Assembly (NCBI RefSeq): GCF_947492535.1
Contig: NZ_CANLNH010000016.1
Location: forward strand, 47,233-111,232
Origin: an uncultured Dokdonia sp.
Lineage (GTDB): Bacteria; Bacteroidota; Bacteroidia; Flavobacteriales; Flavobacteriaceae
Direction: 5' to 3'
Length of the DNA stretch: 64,000 nt
A model generated the notes under the pieces. It ran no database searches and was not told the origin of the DNA. It saw only the letters and a program-made list of their open reading frames with translations. Positions 8,294 through 17,837 of the stretch are shown in pieces. The translations under genes and the position numbers were made by a program. Position 1 is the first letter of the stretch. Each line of letters starts with the position of its first letter.

Positions 8294-10807
8294 ATGCGTT
8301 TACTTTACGTTTTTCTATTTTTAACAATTACTTCATCATTTGCTCAAACTGGCAACGTAGATATGTCTTATTATTTACCACAAGATGTATCGTATAATAA
8401 AGAAATTCCCACACCCGAAAGTGTGATTGGATTTGTACCAGGAGAATGGCATGTAAGTCATGATAAATTATCTGAGTATATGCGTACACTAGCAGCCGCT
8501 AGTGATCGTATTACTATCGAAAATAGAGGATCTACTTTTGAAGGAAGACCTATTTTATTACTTACCATTACATCTCCTTCTAATCATACTCGTATTGAAG
8601 ACATACGTAAAGAACATGTAAAGCTTACAGAAAGTGGAAGTTCATCACTCAGCACTTCAAATATGCCAATTGTAGTATACCAAGGTTTATCTATACACGG
8701 TAACGAGCCTTCTGGCGCAAATGCTGGTTTAGTAGCTGCTTATTATCTAGCTGCTGCTCAAGGGGCAAAAATAGATGCATTACTAGAAAACACCGTCATC
8801 TTATTTGATCCTTCCTTTAATCCTGATGGATTGCAACGTTTTGCATATTGGGCAAATACTAATAAAAGTATTAATATCAATGCAGATCCCCAAGATCGTG
8901 AGTATAGTGAAGTATGGCCTGGAGGACGTACCAATCACTACTGGTTTGATATGAACCGTGATTGGTTACCCGTACAATTACCAGAATCTAGAGCACGTAT
9001 TAAAACATTTCACCATTGGTATCCTAATATTTTGACAGACCATCATGAGATGGGAAGTAATGCGACCTTCTTTTTCCAACCAGGCATACAATCTCGTACA
9101 CATCCACTAACACCAAAATTAAATCAAGAACTCACAAAAAAGATAGGAAACTACCATGCAAAAGCATTAGATAAAATAGGAAGTCTATACTATACTGAGG
9201 AAAGCTTTGATGACTTCTATTATGGTAAAGGTTCTACTTTCCCTGATATTAATGGAGGAATTGGAATTTTATTCGAACAAGCAAGCTCTAGAGGTCACGC
9301 CCAAGAAACAGATAATGGACTTTTAGAATTTCCATTTACGATCAGAAATCAATTTACAGCGATGCTATCTACACTAGAAGCTTCGCAAGGAATGCGTGCA
9401 GAATTATTAGACTATCAAAGAGATTTCTTTAATAAAGCGCGTAGTGAATCTAAAGGTGGAGCTTATGCATTTGGAAGTGAAAAAGACGCCGCTAGTGCCT
9501 ATCACCTTGCTGAAATATTAAAAAGACACAAGGTAGAAATACATGAAGTAAGTAATAGCTTTCGCGAAAGCGGAAAAGAATACAAAAAAGGATATAGCTA
9601 CATTGTGCCTAAGAACCAACGTCAGAGTAGACTCATAAAGGCTATGTTTGAAAAACGAACGAAGTTTCAGGACAGTTTATTTTATGATATCTCTGCATGG
9701 TCATTTCCATTGGCTTTCGGGTTAAACATCACCGAAAACGCCTCTACTTCTAATGCAGGGCCTGCGATTCAAGAATTACAAAAACGTACACCAAATGCTG
9801 TAAATAGAAGTACCTACGGATACTTAATGGAATGGCATGAATACTATACGCCTAAAGTACTTAATAAAATCTTAAATGCTGGCTTACGTGCTAAAGTAGG
9901 TATGAAACAATTTAGTCTGGAAGGAAAGTCATATGACTACGGAACTATTCTAATCCCTGTTCAAAATCAAAAAATGGATGCTCAGGAATTAAATGCATTT
10001 TTAAGTAATCTTTCAAAGGAAACAACTATTGATATTACTGCGGTAGGTACAGGACTTACAGAAGGTATAGATTTAGGAAGTAATCAGTTTAGAGCAATAG
10101 AACCTGCGCAAGTAGCTATTATTGTAGGTGATAGAGTAAATCCATACGATGCTGGAGAAATCTGGCACTTATTTGACACACGCTACGATATGAAAATCAC
10201 AAAGCTTAATGTGACAAATTTAAACAGAGCAGATTTAAGTCGCTATACAGACATTATTGTACCTGCATCTTACGGTAATTCATTAGATAAATCAAAAACT
10301 GAAAAACTAAAAAGCTGGGTAAGAAATGGTGGTACACTTATAGGATACCGTAATGCTGCTAACTGGATGAAAAGAAACGAAATGCTTAACATTAATTTTG
10401 AGAAAACAAAAAACCCAGCAAAAGCTGTCAGTTTTGAGCAACGTGGTGATTTTAATGGTGCGCAGGTAATAGGAGGTGCAATTTTTGAAGCAAAGCAAGA
10501 TCGCTCTCACCCAGTAAACTTTGGATATGAAGATGATCGTATTTCGATGTTTAGAAATACAACCATTTTTATACAACCAGATTCTACGAGTTACAGAAAT
10601 CCAATTCAGTACACAAAAAATCCATTACAATCTGGATATATTAGTAAAATCAACCTAAAAGCAATTTCTGAAACAAGACCATTTGTACATCAAGGGTCTG
10701 GAAGAGGAAAAATTATCTTATTTACAGATAATACTAACTTTAGAGCCTTTTGGTATGGAACCAATAAACTCCTGATGAATGCGATCTTTTTTGGAAGTGA
10801 AATGTAA
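8294..10807 (+). CDS. Secreted M14 family zinc carboxypeptidase
   Basis: 837 residues. Sec signal peptide (about 1-17, cleaved after SFAQ). The M14 peptidase domain is at about 45-370: zinc ligands His135 and Glu138 in IHGNEPSG, then DPSFNPDG, WFDMNRDW, and DHHEMGSN around 249-256 supplying the third histidine; the likely catalytic Glu is about 328 in GILFEQAS. The C-terminal half (about 380-837) looks like the beta/GATase-like extension of large Bacteroidota M14 enzymes (TDIIVPASYGN, GGTLIGYRN). It should trim peptides from the C-terminus outside the cytoplasm. The palindrome at 9558-9571 is translated as SFRES here. Ten bases separate it from the next gene, so co-transcription is likely. 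Confidence 0.92.
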   Translation: MRLLYVFLFLTITSSFAQTGNVDMSYYLPQDVSYNKEIPTPESVIGFVPGEWHVSHDKLSEYMRTLAAASDRITIENRGSTFEGRPILLLTITSPSNHTRIEDIRKEHVKLTESGSSSLSTSNMPIVVYQGLSIHGNEPSGANAGLVAAYYLAAAQGAKIDALLENTVILFDPSFNPDGLQRFAYWANTNKSININADPQDREYSEVWPGGRTNHYWFDMNRDWLPVQLPESRARIKTFHHWYPNILTDHHEMGSNATFFFQPGIQSRTHPLTPKLNQELTKKIGNYHAKALDKIGSLYYTEESFDDFYYGKGSTFPDINGGIGILFEQASSRGHAQETDNGLLEFPFTIRNQFTAMLSTLEASQGMRAELLDYQRDFFNKARSESKGGAYAFGSEKDAASAYHLAEILKRHKVEIHEVSNSFRESGKEYKKGYSYIVPKNQRQSRLIKAMFEKRTKFQDSLFYDISAWSFPLAFGLNITENASTSNAGPAIQELQKRTPNAVNRSTYGYLMEWHEYYTPKVLNKILNAGLRAKVGMKQFSLEGKSYDYGTILIPVQNQKMDAQELNAFLSNLSKETTIDITAVGTGLTEGIDLGSNQFRAIEPAQVAIIVGDRVNPYDAGEIWHLFDTRYDMKITKLNVTNLNRADLSRYTDIIVPASYGNSLDKSKTEKLKSWVRNGGTLIGYRNAANWMKRNEMLNINFEKTKNPAKAVSFEQRGDFNGAQVIGGAIFEAKQDRSHPVNFGYEDDRISMFRNTTIFIQPDSTSYRNPIQYTKNPLQSGYISKINLKAISETRPFVHQGSGRGKIILFTDNTNFRAFWYGTNKLLMNAIFFGSEM
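9558..9571. repeat. Palindrome GCTTTCGCGAAAGC inside the M14 gene
   Basis: Exact 14-bp core, in a different reading frame from most in-gene copies (Ser-Phe-Arg-Glu-Ser). Confidence 0.9.
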
Positions 10808-10816
10808 ATTACAACC

Positions 10817-11305
10817 ATGCCTACTAGTACGCCTAGATTTCCAGTACATATCACAGGAACTCATGGAATAGTGATTCCTGAAGAATACGCTATTCCATTC
10901 CTAGAAACTGGTCAAAAACGCGTGCAGATTAAAGCATTTTTTAAAGAAAATAGTTTTGATTTTCATGGAGCTATACAGAAATATCAAGGACAATACTTTA
11001 TCAGTTTTGGAAAACGGTATCAAAAAGAATTAGGCGTATTCCCAACAGATTTTTTCGAATTCCAATTACTCGAAAATACCACAGAATATGGAGTCGAAAT
11101 TCCTGATACAATGAAAGAAGTGATGGATAGCGATCCTGAAGGTCTTTCCTATTTTAAGAAACTTACAGATGGAAGAAAAAGAGGCCTCATCTATTATGTA
11201 AAGCGTTTTAAAAACGAACAGACACAAGTAGATAAGTCACTCATGATTTTTGAAAACCTAAAACGAGGTATTACAGACCCCAGAGAATTAATCAAACCAC
11301 TATAG
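10817..11305 (+). CDS. YdeI/OmpD-associated family protein with DUF1905 domain
   Basis: 162 residues, no signal peptide. The first 90 residues form the DUF1905 beta-barrel-like domain (VHITGTHGIVIPEE ... VQIKAFFKENSFDFHGAIQ ... YFISFGKRYQKELGV). The C-terminal 60 residues match the YdeI helical tail (VEIPDTMKEVMDSDPEG ... LIYYVKRFKNEQT). Function of the family is unclear; YdeI members are annotated as bacteriocin-protection or OmpD-associated from weak genetic evidence. The gene lies 10 bases after the M14 peptidase and is probably co-transcribed. A second YdeI-type gene without DUF1905 lies at 13119. Confidence 0.8.
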   Translation: MPTSTPRFPVHITGTHGIVIPEEYAIPFLETGQKRVQIKAFFKENSFDFHGAIQKYQGQYFISFGKRYQKELGVFPTDFFEFQLLENTTEYGVEIPDTMKEVMDSDPEGLSYFKKLTDGRKRGLIYYVKRFKNEQTQVDKSLMIFENLKRGITDPRELIKPL

Positions 11306-11313
11306 CAAGATAC

Positions 11314-11344
11314 TTTGGCATCAATAGAAAAACCTGTATATTAG
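11314..11344 (+). promoter_or_regulatory. Predicted promoter of the Cu/Zn superoxide dismutase gene
   Basis: TTTG (11314-11317), exactly 19 bases, then TATATTAG (11337-11344), one mismatch from TAnnTTTG. It lies about 42 bases upstream of the start codon, in the gap after the YdeI-family gene. Confidence 0.5.
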
Positions 11345-11386
11345 AGTCTGTTTTAAAACCTAATCATTAATATCAAAATAAATCCC

Positions 11387-11977
11387 ATGAAAACAAAATA
11401 TATAGCTACTGCTATAATCGCTATAGCCTTAGTCGCAAGCTGTAAAAATGATACTAAAACTACTGAAAAAGAGGTCGTAAAAGAAGTTGAAAAGGAAGTA
11501 AAAAAAGTAGAGGAAGAAGTCGTCGTAAAAAGAGTTAAAATGGCCTTAGAATCAAAAAGTGATAGTAAGGCAACAGGTAGTGTTCTTTTTGAAGAATCTA
11601 ATGGTACTGTAAAAATGACTGCTGCGATACATGGTTTATCTGAAGGGACACATGCAATTCATATTCACGCCAAAGCAGATTGCTCTTCTGCCGATGGAAA
11701 ATCTACAGGAGGTCACTGGAACCCTACCGCTCAACCACATGGAGCATGGGGAGCAGAAGAAGGATATCACAAAGGAGATATTGGAAACTTTGAAGCCGAT
11801 GAAAAAGGAAACGGTCAAAAAGAATTTTCTACAGACGAATGGTGTATCGGTTGCGGAGATGAAAAGAAAGATATTCTCGGAAAAGCAATTATTGTTCACC
11901 AAGGAGTTGATGATTTTACATCACAACCTAGTGGAGCCGCTGGAAAACGCATAAGCTGTGGAGGAATTATTATGTAA
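11387..11977 (+). CDS. sodC: Cu/Zn superoxide dismutase, lipoprotein
   Basis: 196 residues. Lipoprotein signal with lipobox LVASC (Cys about 19), then a Lys/Glu/Val-rich spacer (about 25-48), then the SOD beta-barrel. Metal ligands are all visible: HIH in HAIHIHAKADC, bridging His in GGHWNP (Trp where Phe or Tyr is usual), His in PHGAWG, His and Asp in YHKGD, and the last Cu His in IIVHQGVDD. Two Cys (KADC and RISC) can form the conserved disulfide. It removes superoxide at the outer membrane or in the periplasm. Monocistronic: its own promoter-like site and a terminator right after. Confidence 0.95.
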   Translation: MKTKYIATAIIAIALVASCKNDTKTTEKEVVKEVEKEVKKVEEEVVVKRVKMALESKSDSKATGSVLFEESNGTVKMTAAIHGLSEGTHAIHIHAKADCSSADGKSTGGHWNPTAQPHGAWGAEEGYHKGDIGNFEADEKGNGQKEFSTDEWCIGCGDEKKDILGKAIIVHQGVDDFTSQPSGAAGKRISCGGIIM

Positions 11978-12001
11978 ATTCAATCATACTATAAATAATA
12001 C

Positions 12002-12039
12002 AAAAGCCTTAACACTATAGATATATTGTTAAGGCTTTT
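12002..12039 (+). terminator. Terminator after sodC
   Basis: A 13-bp perfect stem (AAAAGCCTTAACA / TGTTAAGGCTTTT) with a 12-base loop, followed by CTTTTT. Confidence 0.85.
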
Positions 12040-12075
12040 CTTTTTAACCCGCTTTATGTATCTTGATATCTGATT

Positions 12076-12555
12076 ATGAAATACTTCTTTTTAATATGGT
12101 TTGGTCTCTCTCTATTTGTATACAATCTCAATGAATCTTCTATACCAGCTGTAACAAAAGGAAAACAACATCGCTATTTCCCAAAAGAGCTTACCCAGAA
12201 AGGTATCTATTTAGGAATGACATTAAGAAAGCTCAGTAAAAAAAACAAAGAAGCACTTCCGCCAAATACAACCTCTCCTTTTAAGATAGAAGTAGTAGAA
12301 CCGTCTACCACAGATGATATTGTATCATATACCTATTTATTTACAAAATCAGAAGAACCCCTACTCTATCAAATAATTATAAATTACGCTTCTATGGAAG
12401 GTGTACACGATAGAGCTGTAGCATTATTAGGAGCACCAAATCATCAAGGAGAATGGCGTATTGAACCTGAAATAATAAAAGAAGACTTTGAAATGGGAAT
12501 ATGGACTTTTGGTCAAAAATGGGTATACAGCAGTACCCTTGAAGGAGGTGAATGA
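12076..12555 (+). CDS. Hypothetical secreted protein
   Basis: 159 residues, family not recognised. A hydrophobic N-terminus (about 1-18) looks like a signal peptide or anchor; the rest is soluble, with YLGMTLRKLSKKN and GAPNHQGEWRIEPEI. The arrangement (LGMTLxxL near the start, then a late W/G-rich strand) loosely recalls periplasmic proteins that sense or bind small ligands, but no assignment is safe. It begins a run of three closely spaced genes (30 and 2 bases apart) with a membrane protein and a YdeI-family protein. Confidence 0.6.
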   Translation: MKYFFLIWFGLSLFVYNLNESSIPAVTKGKQHRYFPKELTQKGIYLGMTLRKLSKKNKEALPPNTTSPFKIEVVEPSTTDDIVSYTYLFTKSEEPLLYQIIINYASMEGVHDRAVALLGAPNHQGEWRIEPEIIKEDFEMGIWTFGQKWVYSSTLEGGE

Positions 12556-12585
12556 GAAAAAGGATTTTCTAATTAAAAATATAAG

Positions 12586-13116
12586 ATGACGCTTATTACC
12601 ACTTGGTTTATCAATCTAGTATTACTTCCCGGTAGAATGCTACACACCATACTGACAAAACACCTTGCAGATCGGTATGATCTACAAGTATACACGATTA
12701 ATTATCTAGAAATAGCATCAGATAGATCCCAAATAATATATGAATCCCCTACTACATTAAAAGAAAAATATGTACTCGGATTAGGGCCTTTTTTCATATT
12801 AAACGGTATTGCGATAAGTCTTTATTATCTTGCGCTTACTGCAGACAACACTACACTATTCTTACTATTTGCATATACAGGAATAGCTGCTTCATATGCT
12901 TCATTTCCGACTCCAGAAATTTCATATGAACTTTGGAAAGCAACCCTACAAGAAATTAAAAAAGGAGAAATACTCGCTATTATCTTCCTTATCCCCATCG
13001 CAATTATTAATTTCATAAAGATATTCTCCATACTTAGTATAGAGTTTTTATTTGCCATAGGATTACTCATTTGGGTTTCTATAGAAATGAATACAAATCC
13101 TTTCGACAAACAATAG
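12586..13116 (+). CDS. Hypothetical membrane protein
   Basis: 176 residues. About four hydrophobic segments (near residues 5-20, 65-90, 95-110 and 125-170). The N-terminal FINLVLLPGRMLHTILTKHL superficially resembles the GxxxHxxxH region of site-2-protease-like membrane proteins, but no HExxH is present, so no enzymatic call is made. It sits between a hypothetical secreted protein and a YdeI-family gene whose start is 2 bases downstream, suggesting one operon. Confidence 0.6.
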   Translation: MTLITTWFINLVLLPGRMLHTILTKHLADRYDLQVYTINYLEIASDRSQIIYESPTTLKEKYVLGLGPFFILNGIAISLYYLALTADNTTLFLLFAYTGIAASYASFPTPEISYELWKATLQEIKKGEILAIIFLIPIAIINFIKIFSILSIEFLFAIGLLIWVSIEMNTNPFDKQ

Positions 13117-13118
13117 AT

Positions 13119-13715
13119 ATGAATACAATTCCAGAATTATATTTTCCACGAGATATAGAATGGCGAGCATGGTTACACGAAAACCATGCTACAACGAAAG
13201 GCATTTATTTGATCTTTTATAAAGTAGACACAAAAGTCCCAAGCATGCGTTGGGAAGAAGCCGTCAAGGTAGCCCTATGTTATGGTTGGATAGATAGTAC
13301 TGTCAAAAGTTTAGGAGATGGAAAACGAAGGCAATATTTCTGTCCTCGTAAACCTAAGAGTGTCTGGAGTAAACTGAATAAAACCTATATCATCAACCTC
13401 GAAAAACAAGGGCTTATCCATGAAAGCGGTAAACTTATTATAGCTGAGGCAAAAAAAAATGGCTCTTGGACAACATTAGATGGTCCAGAAAACGGTATCA
13501 TTCCAGAAAATTTACAAAAGGCATTCGATCAAAACTCTGTTGCTTTTGAAAACTATCAAAACTTTGCACCTAGCTACCGTAAGAGTTATTTATACTGGTT
13601 GAAGCAAGCAAAACGCGAAGAAACCCAGCAAAAAAGAATACAAGAAATTATTCGCCTCTGTGAAGCAAACGAGAAATCCCGAGACGGTGGTGGCTGGGGG
13701 CGAAAAAAGAAATAA
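13119..13715 (+). CDS. YdeI/OmpD-associated family protein
   Basis: 198 residues from the ATG at 13119 (MNTIPELYFPRDIEWRAWL). An upstream in-frame start at 13071 would overlap the previous gene by 46 bases and is not favoured. Family motifs: HATTKGIYLIFYK, EEAVKVALCYGWIDSTVK, RQYFCPRKPKSVWSKLN and the tail SYLYWLKQAKREETQQKRI. YdeI proteins are small cytoplasmic proteins linked to resistance against peptides or bacteriocins; the molecular activity is unproven. The C-terminal DGGGWGRKKK is a common end of the family. It is followed immediately by a REP-like repeat region. Confidence 0.85.
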   Translation: MNTIPELYFPRDIEWRAWLHENHATTKGIYLIFYKVDTKVPSMRWEEAVKVALCYGWIDSTVKSLGDGKRRQYFCPRKPKSVWSKLNKTYIINLEKQGLIHESGKLIIAEAKKNGSWTTLDGPENGIIPENLQKAFDQNSVAFENYQNFAPSYRKSYLYWLKQAKREETQQKRIQEIIRLCEANEKSRDGGGWGRKKK

Positions 13716-13754
13716 CTACTTAATAAAAATTGAGATAATACTAAATAAAATTTC

Positions 13755-13806
13755 CGCTTTCGGCACAGCCGAAGTTTATACTGAGCTTAGTCGAAGTCCG
13801 AAAGCG
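13755..13806. repeat. REP-like insert flanked by palindrome arms (copy A)
   Basis: The outer arms CGCTTTCGG (13755-13763) and CCGAAAGCG (13798-13806) are complementary and match the two halves of the dispersed palindrome. Between them lies a REP-like stretch with GAAGTTTATACTGAGC and TAGTCGAAGT. Confidence 0.75.
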
Positions 13807-13833
13807 TACACAAAACGAATACCCGCTATGAGA

Positions 13834-13851
13834 TTTCCACCTTCGTGGAAA
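13834..13851. repeat. REP-like hairpin TTTCCAC-CTTC-GTGGAAA
   Basis: A 7-bp perfect stem with a CTTC loop, preceded by ATGAGA. Same hairpin class as at 24011, 25757 and 51761-51890. Its right arm supplies a spurious GTG at 13845 and its end an ATG at 13851, in frame with the following gene. Confidence 0.75.
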
Positions 13852-13868
13852 TGAAAAGAATAATACAG

Positions 13869-15119
13869 ATGAAAAAAATAGGATGCTTACTACTAACATT
13901 ATACCTCACACAACTCTGTGCACAAACCACCCTACAACCAGATGCCGTTTTTGATGGAGAAACCCTTCATAAAGATTGGGTGGTCGTCGTAACCGATAGT
14001 ATCATTACCTATGCAGGTGTTTCAACTGCTGAAACAGATCGTTATTTTAGAATTCCGCTCGAAGGAATGACGCTAATGCCTGGACTTATAGAAGGGCATT
14101 CCCATTTGTTATTACACCCATATAATGAAATCAACTGGAATGATCAAGTACTTAAAGAATCCCATACAGAGAGAGCGATACGAGCTACCGTTCATGCAAA
14201 AAACTCCTTATTGGCAGGTATAACCACTATGCGAGATTTAGGTTCTGAAGGCGCTGGATATAGTGATGTATATCTAAAGAAAATGATTGATGAAGGGATT
14301 ATTCCTGGTCCGCGTTTACTGGTTGCAGGACCTGCTATTGTCGCTACGGGAGCCTATGGCCCCAAAGGATTTCACGAAGGGGTTACTGTTCCTCTTGGGG
14401 CTGAAACTGCTAGTGGTACCACCGAAGTCATCAAAGCCGTGCGTAGACAAATAGGAAACGGGGCTGATTTCATAAAAATTTATGCCGACTATCGTTGGCG
14501 CTCTGGAGAACCTTCGCAAGCCACTTTTTTACAAGAAGAATTAGACGCTATGATTGCTGCAGCAGAAAGTGCCGGAAGATATGCTGTAGCACATGCAGGT
14601 ACGCCTGAAGGAATGAAAAGAGCCATTCTCGCTGGTGTCGAAACTATTGAGCACGGAGATGGAGGCACCTTAGAAACCTTCAAACTCATGAAAGAAAAAG
14701 GAGTCGCCTTCTATCCTACACTCGCTGCAGGAGATGCCATTACGCGTTATAAAGGTTGGCGAAAAGGAATTGATCCAGATCCAGACCGCATTCGTACCAA
14801 GAAAAAAACATTCGCACTCGCATTACAATCGGGTGTAACGATTGGTTTTGGAGGTGATGTTGGTGTGTATACCCATGGAGAAAACTATCGCGAACTCGAA
14901 CTTATGGTTGAATATGGGATGACACCCATACAAACCTTAAAAGCAGCGACGTCTATCAATGCAAACGTATTCCATTTGGATAAATTAGGAATTATCAAAG
15001 AAGGATTCTGGGCAGATCTCATTGCCGTTCCTGGTGATCCTACCAAAGATATTACTGTAATGAGAAACGTCACCTTTGTCATGAAAAATGGAAAAGTATA
15101 TAAACAAGAGAAGTTATGA
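13869..15119 (+). CDS. Secreted amidohydrolase (imidazolonepropionase/Xaa-Pro dipeptidase-like)
   Basis: 416 residues from the ATG at 13869, chosen because it begins a clean signal peptide ([19 protein letters not shown]); the upstream GTG/ATG at 13845/13851 lie in a repeat hairpin. Amidohydrolase TIM-barrel motifs: GHSHLLLHP (HxH metal site), FIKIYADYR (metal-bridging Lys), AVAHAG (His), TIEHGDG (His) and GFGGDVG (Asp), then the metal-site beta-sandwich end [20 protein letters not shown]. It probably hydrolyses dipeptides or cyclic amides in the periplasm or outside. Its stop overlaps the start of the next amidohydrolase (ATGA), indicating translational coupling. Confidence 0.88.
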   Translation: MKKIGCLLLTLYLTQLCAQTTLQPDAVFDGETLHKDWVVVVTDSIITYAGVSTAETDRYFRIPLEGMTLMPGLIEGHSHLLLHPYNEINWNDQVLKESHTERAIRATVHAKNSLLAGITTMRDLGSEGAGYSDVYLKKMIDEGIIPGPRLLVAGPAIVATGAYGPKGFHEGVTVPLGAETASGTTEVIKAVRRQIGNGADFIKIYADYRWRSGEPSQATFLQEELDAMIAAAESAGRYAVAHAGTPEGMKRAILAGVETIEHGDGGTLETFKLMKEKGVAFYPTLAAGDAITRYKGWRKGIDPDPDRIRTKKKTFALALQSGVTIGFGGDVGVYTHGENYRELELMVEYGMTPIQTLKAATSINANVFHLDKLGIIKEGFWADLIAVPGDPTKDITVMRNVTFVMKNGKVYKQEKL

Positions 15120-16495
15120 GAATATATTATTATCTAATTTCAGTATTTATCTTGATTTCTTGTCAGCAAAAGGTACACATAGAACCTCTTTATGAAGTCG
15201 CTATTGTAAATGCAAACATCATTGATGAAACAGGAACGTTATGGGATACACCACATACCCTTTTTATAAAAGCGGATACCATTGCAGCAATCGAGCCAAC
15301 TGATCTCGAAAAAGATATCGCTGAACACACTATCAATGCGACAGGAAATTATGTATTACCTGGCTTTTGGGATAACCACGTACATTTTCGCGGAGGCGAA
15401 CAACTTATCAATCAAAACGAGAAGTTCTTAGAACAGTACATCAACTATGGAATCACTACTGTACGTGATGCAGGTGGTGATCTCACACCTCAAGTACAAC
15501 AATGGAATCAAGAAATTCAAGCAAATGAACGCATGGGTCCTACCATTTATACATCTGGCCCTAAACTAGACGGTCCGAATGCCCGTTGGGAAGGTTCACT
15601 TCCTGTAGATTCTCAAGAAAGTATTAACGATGCATTAGACTCTTTACAATCCCTACACACTGATTATGTGAAAATTTACGATAGTACGCTTTCGCGAAAG
15701 CAATACCTGGATATTATCAAAACAGCAGAAACGCGTGATATGATCACTTCTGGACATATGCCTTTTACCGTCGAATTACAGGAAGCTATTGACGCTGGTC
15801 TGGACAATATTGAGCATTTATATTATGTCTTAAAAGGCTGCTCTTCTCAGGAAACAGAAATTACCCAACAGATTATTGATGGCTCGCTTGGTTTTTGGGG
15901 AAGTATGGAACAACTCATTGCGACCTATGATGAGACCACTGCACAACAAACGTTTGCGCGTCTAAAAGCAAGCAATACATTTGTCACGCCTACGCTTCAT
16001 ATTGGAGATGTATTAAGCTATTTGGATGAAGTAGATCATTCACAAGACACTTATCTTTCACATTTGGAAGATGCCTTTATCAAAACGTATGAAGGCCGTA
16101 ATAAAAGGGCTATAAACGCTTCCGCGAAAGCGAAAAAAGACCGAAAAGAACTGCAAACATTCTTTATCAAACTCACGAAATCCTTACACGATGCAGGCGT
16201 GCAACTCTTGGCTGGGTCTGATTGTGGAGCCTACAACTCGTACACATATCCAGGACCATCGCTTCATAAAGAACTAGAACAAATGGTACAAGCTGGTTTA
16301 ACGCCGTTACAAGCCTTACAAACTTCTGGATACAATGGAAGCCAATTTTTACAGAAAGATGGTTACGGTATTGCTGTAGGTAATAAAGCAGATTTGGTGA
16401 TATTAGAAAAAAATCCGCTAGAAAACATTAGGAATACGCAAAGCATACGACATACCATCAAAAATGGGGTTGTATACACTATCTCCAGAGATTAA
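15116..16495 (+). CDS. Amidohydrolase lipoprotein
   Basis: 459 residues. Lipoprotein signal with lipobox LISC (Cys about 16). Amidohydrolase motifs: [14 protein letters not shown] (HxH), [11 protein letters not shown] (Lys), SGHMPF (His), NIEHLYY (His) and [10 protein letters not shown] (Asp), ending in [20 protein letters not shown]. Start overlaps the previous amidohydrolase stop by 4 bases. Two palindromes lie inside: an exact core at 15688-15701, read LSRK, and a variant at 16117-16132, read ASAKA. Likely a cell-surface or periplasmic partner enzyme in peptide or amide breakdown; substrate unknown. The DUF2911 gene follows after 30 bases. Confidence 0.88.
   Translation: MRIYYYLISVFILISCQQKVHIEPLYEVAIVNANIIDETGTLWDTPHTLFIKADTIAAIEPTDLEKDIAEHTINATGNYVLPGFWDNHVHFRGGEQLINQNEKFLEQYINYGITTVRDAGGDLTPQVQQWNQEIQANERMGPTIYTSGPKLDGPNARWEGSLPVDSQESINDALDSLQSLHTDYVKIYDSTLSRKQYLDIIKTAETRDMITSGHMPFTVELQEAIDAGLDNIEHLYYVLKGCSSQETEITQQIIDGSLGFWGSMEQLIATYDETTAQQTFARLKASNTFVTPTLHIGDVLSYLDEVDHSQDTYLSHLEDAFIKTYEGRNKRAINASAKAKKDRKELQTFFIKLTKSLHDAGVQLLAGSDCGAYNSYTYPGPSLHKELEQMVQAGLTPLQALQTSGYNGSQFLQKDGYGIAVGNKADLVILEKNPLENIRNTQSIRHTIKNGVVYTISRD
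15688..15701. repeat. Palindrome GCTTTCGCGAAAGC inside the amidohydrolase gene
   Basis: Exact core copy in the third possible reading frame (Thr-Leu-Ser-Arg-Lys-Gln across it). Confidence 0.9.
16117..16132. repeat. Variant palindrome CGCTTCCGCGAAAGCG
   Basis: One substitution from the consensus, in frame as Ala-Ser-Ala-Lys-Ala. Weaker variants also occur near 19136 and 31817. Confidence 0.75.
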
Positions 16496-16525
16496 TACAT
16501 ACGTTTATTCTTTAAAAAAACACTT

Positions 16526-17395
16526 ATGAATACCATCAAAACGATTGTTTGCACCATCCTATTGGCTGTTTCAATAACTAGTACTGCACAAATCACAAAA
16601 CCAAGTTTAAGTCCTAAAGTTGTTACACAACAACAGGTGGGGCTTGCTAATTTTACCCTAGAATACGGACAACCAAACAAACAAGGAAGAACCATTTTTG
16701 GTGGATTGATACCTTATAATAAACTCTGGCGTACGGGTGCGAATGCCTCTACAAAGATTACCGTAGATACAGACGTTACGTTTGCAGGCAATGCAGTTCC
16801 TGCAGGAACTTATGGATTATATAGTATTCCATCACAAAAAGAATGGACCATCATTTTAAGTAAAAATAGCAAACGTTGGGGCGCTGGTGGATATGATGCA
16901 TCAGAAGATCTCGTACGTTTTAAAGTTCCTTCTATTCCTTTAGAAAATACGCTAGAAACCTTTACTATCCATTTTGAAAACTTCAATACCAATGGTGGTG
17001 ATTTGATCATTGCATGGGAAAATACCAAAATAAAAATCCCAGTTTTTGTAGATTCTGACAAGGCTATCTTTTCAGAAATTGAAACCAAAATCACCAACGC
17101 AACAGGAGAGGTTACAGCAGCAACCTATTTTGATGCAGCGCAATTTTACTATCTTAAAGGAAAAGATCTAGATAAAGCGGTTACTTGGTTTGATAAAGCC
17201 ATCGAATTACGTCCGGGTGCTTTTTGGTATGTGTATTACAGAGGCGAATTGGCATTACAACTCAACGATATCAAAACAGCAAAAGCATACGCAACACGAT
17301 GCCTAGAAGCTGCTAAAAAAAGTACCGCTAGTGATTTTGGATATATTGCTAAAGCAACCTTGTTACTAGAAAGAATAGAAGCTACTGGGAGGTAG
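16526..17395 (+). CDS. DUF2911 domain protein with C-terminal TPR-like helices
   Basis: 289 residues. Signal peptide about 1-21 (ends STAQ). DUF2911 at about 25-170, with ANFTLEYGQPNKQGRTIFGG, WRTGANASTKITV, GTYGLYSIP and FENFNTNGGDLIIAWE, all family hallmarks. The last 100 residues are helical with a TPR-like pattern (AAQFYYLKGKDLDKAVTWFDKAIEL). Function unknown; the family is secreted or periplasmic and common in Bacteroidota. It lies 30 bases after the amidohydrolase pair and probably belongs to that operon. Confidence 0.88.
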   Translation: MNTIKTIVCTILLAVSITSTAQITKPSLSPKVVTQQQVGLANFTLEYGQPNKQGRTIFGGLIPYNKLWRTGANASTKITVDTDVTFAGNAVPAGTYGLYSIPSQKEWTIILSKNSKRWGAGGYDASEDLVRFKVPSIPLENTLETFTIHFENFNTNGGDLIIAWENTKIKIPVFVDSDKAIFSEIETKITNATGEVTAATYFDAAQFYYLKGKDLDKAVTWFDKAIELRPGAFWYVYYRGELALQLNDIKTAKAYATRCLEAAKKSTASDFGYIAKATLLLERIEATGR

Positions 17396-17421
17396 TTTTT
17401 ATTTTAAATAAAACTTGTCAA

Positions 17422-17540
17422 GTCATTTCGACAAAGCGTAGCGCCGAGAAATCCCACAAGTGGCTCTATTCAATTTCAATTTCTAAGAACTCACTGTTAT
17501 GTGATTTCTCGTCACTCGTTCCTCGCTCTGTCGAAATGAC
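17422..17540. repeat. Long imperfect inverted repeat
   Basis: The arms GTCATTTCGACAAAGCG...GAGAAATCCCAC (17422-17457) and GTGATTTCTCG...CGCTCTGTCGAAATGAC (17501-17540) can pair over about 36 bases around a loop of about 43. It resembles the REP/BIME-type GTCGAAATGAC elements of Bacteroidota. This is the main content of the 442-base gap 17396-17837; the remainder is AT-rich. Confidence 0.7.
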
Positions 17541-17557
17541 TACACATTGTCAAACTG

Positions 17558-17596
17558 AGCTTGTCGAAGTTTTTCTTATTAAGAGCCTTTCGACAA
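17558..17596. repeat. REP-like hairpin CTTGTCGAA / TTTCGACAAG
   Basis: The CTTGTCGAA arm is followed after about 20 bases by TTTCGACAAG. Same sequence family as GACAAGCTCAGT at 22935 and 51993. Confidence 0.65.
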
Positions 17597-17837
17597 GAGG
17601 CTAATGACAATTAACTTATTGTAGTCATTTTCAGATAACTTAGTTTATTTCACTGTCAGTTAGTTATCAAAAACTCATACCATAAAATTTCGTTCCCATT
17701 CTAAAGATTACGCCTCTCATGCTATTTTCTCTCTGAGTTTTAAGATCAATTTCGATATTTAGATAAAGAAAACAATTGATATATAGCTATGTATATAGCT
17801 GTAATCTCTTTATTACGAACCACTAAAACATGACCCC

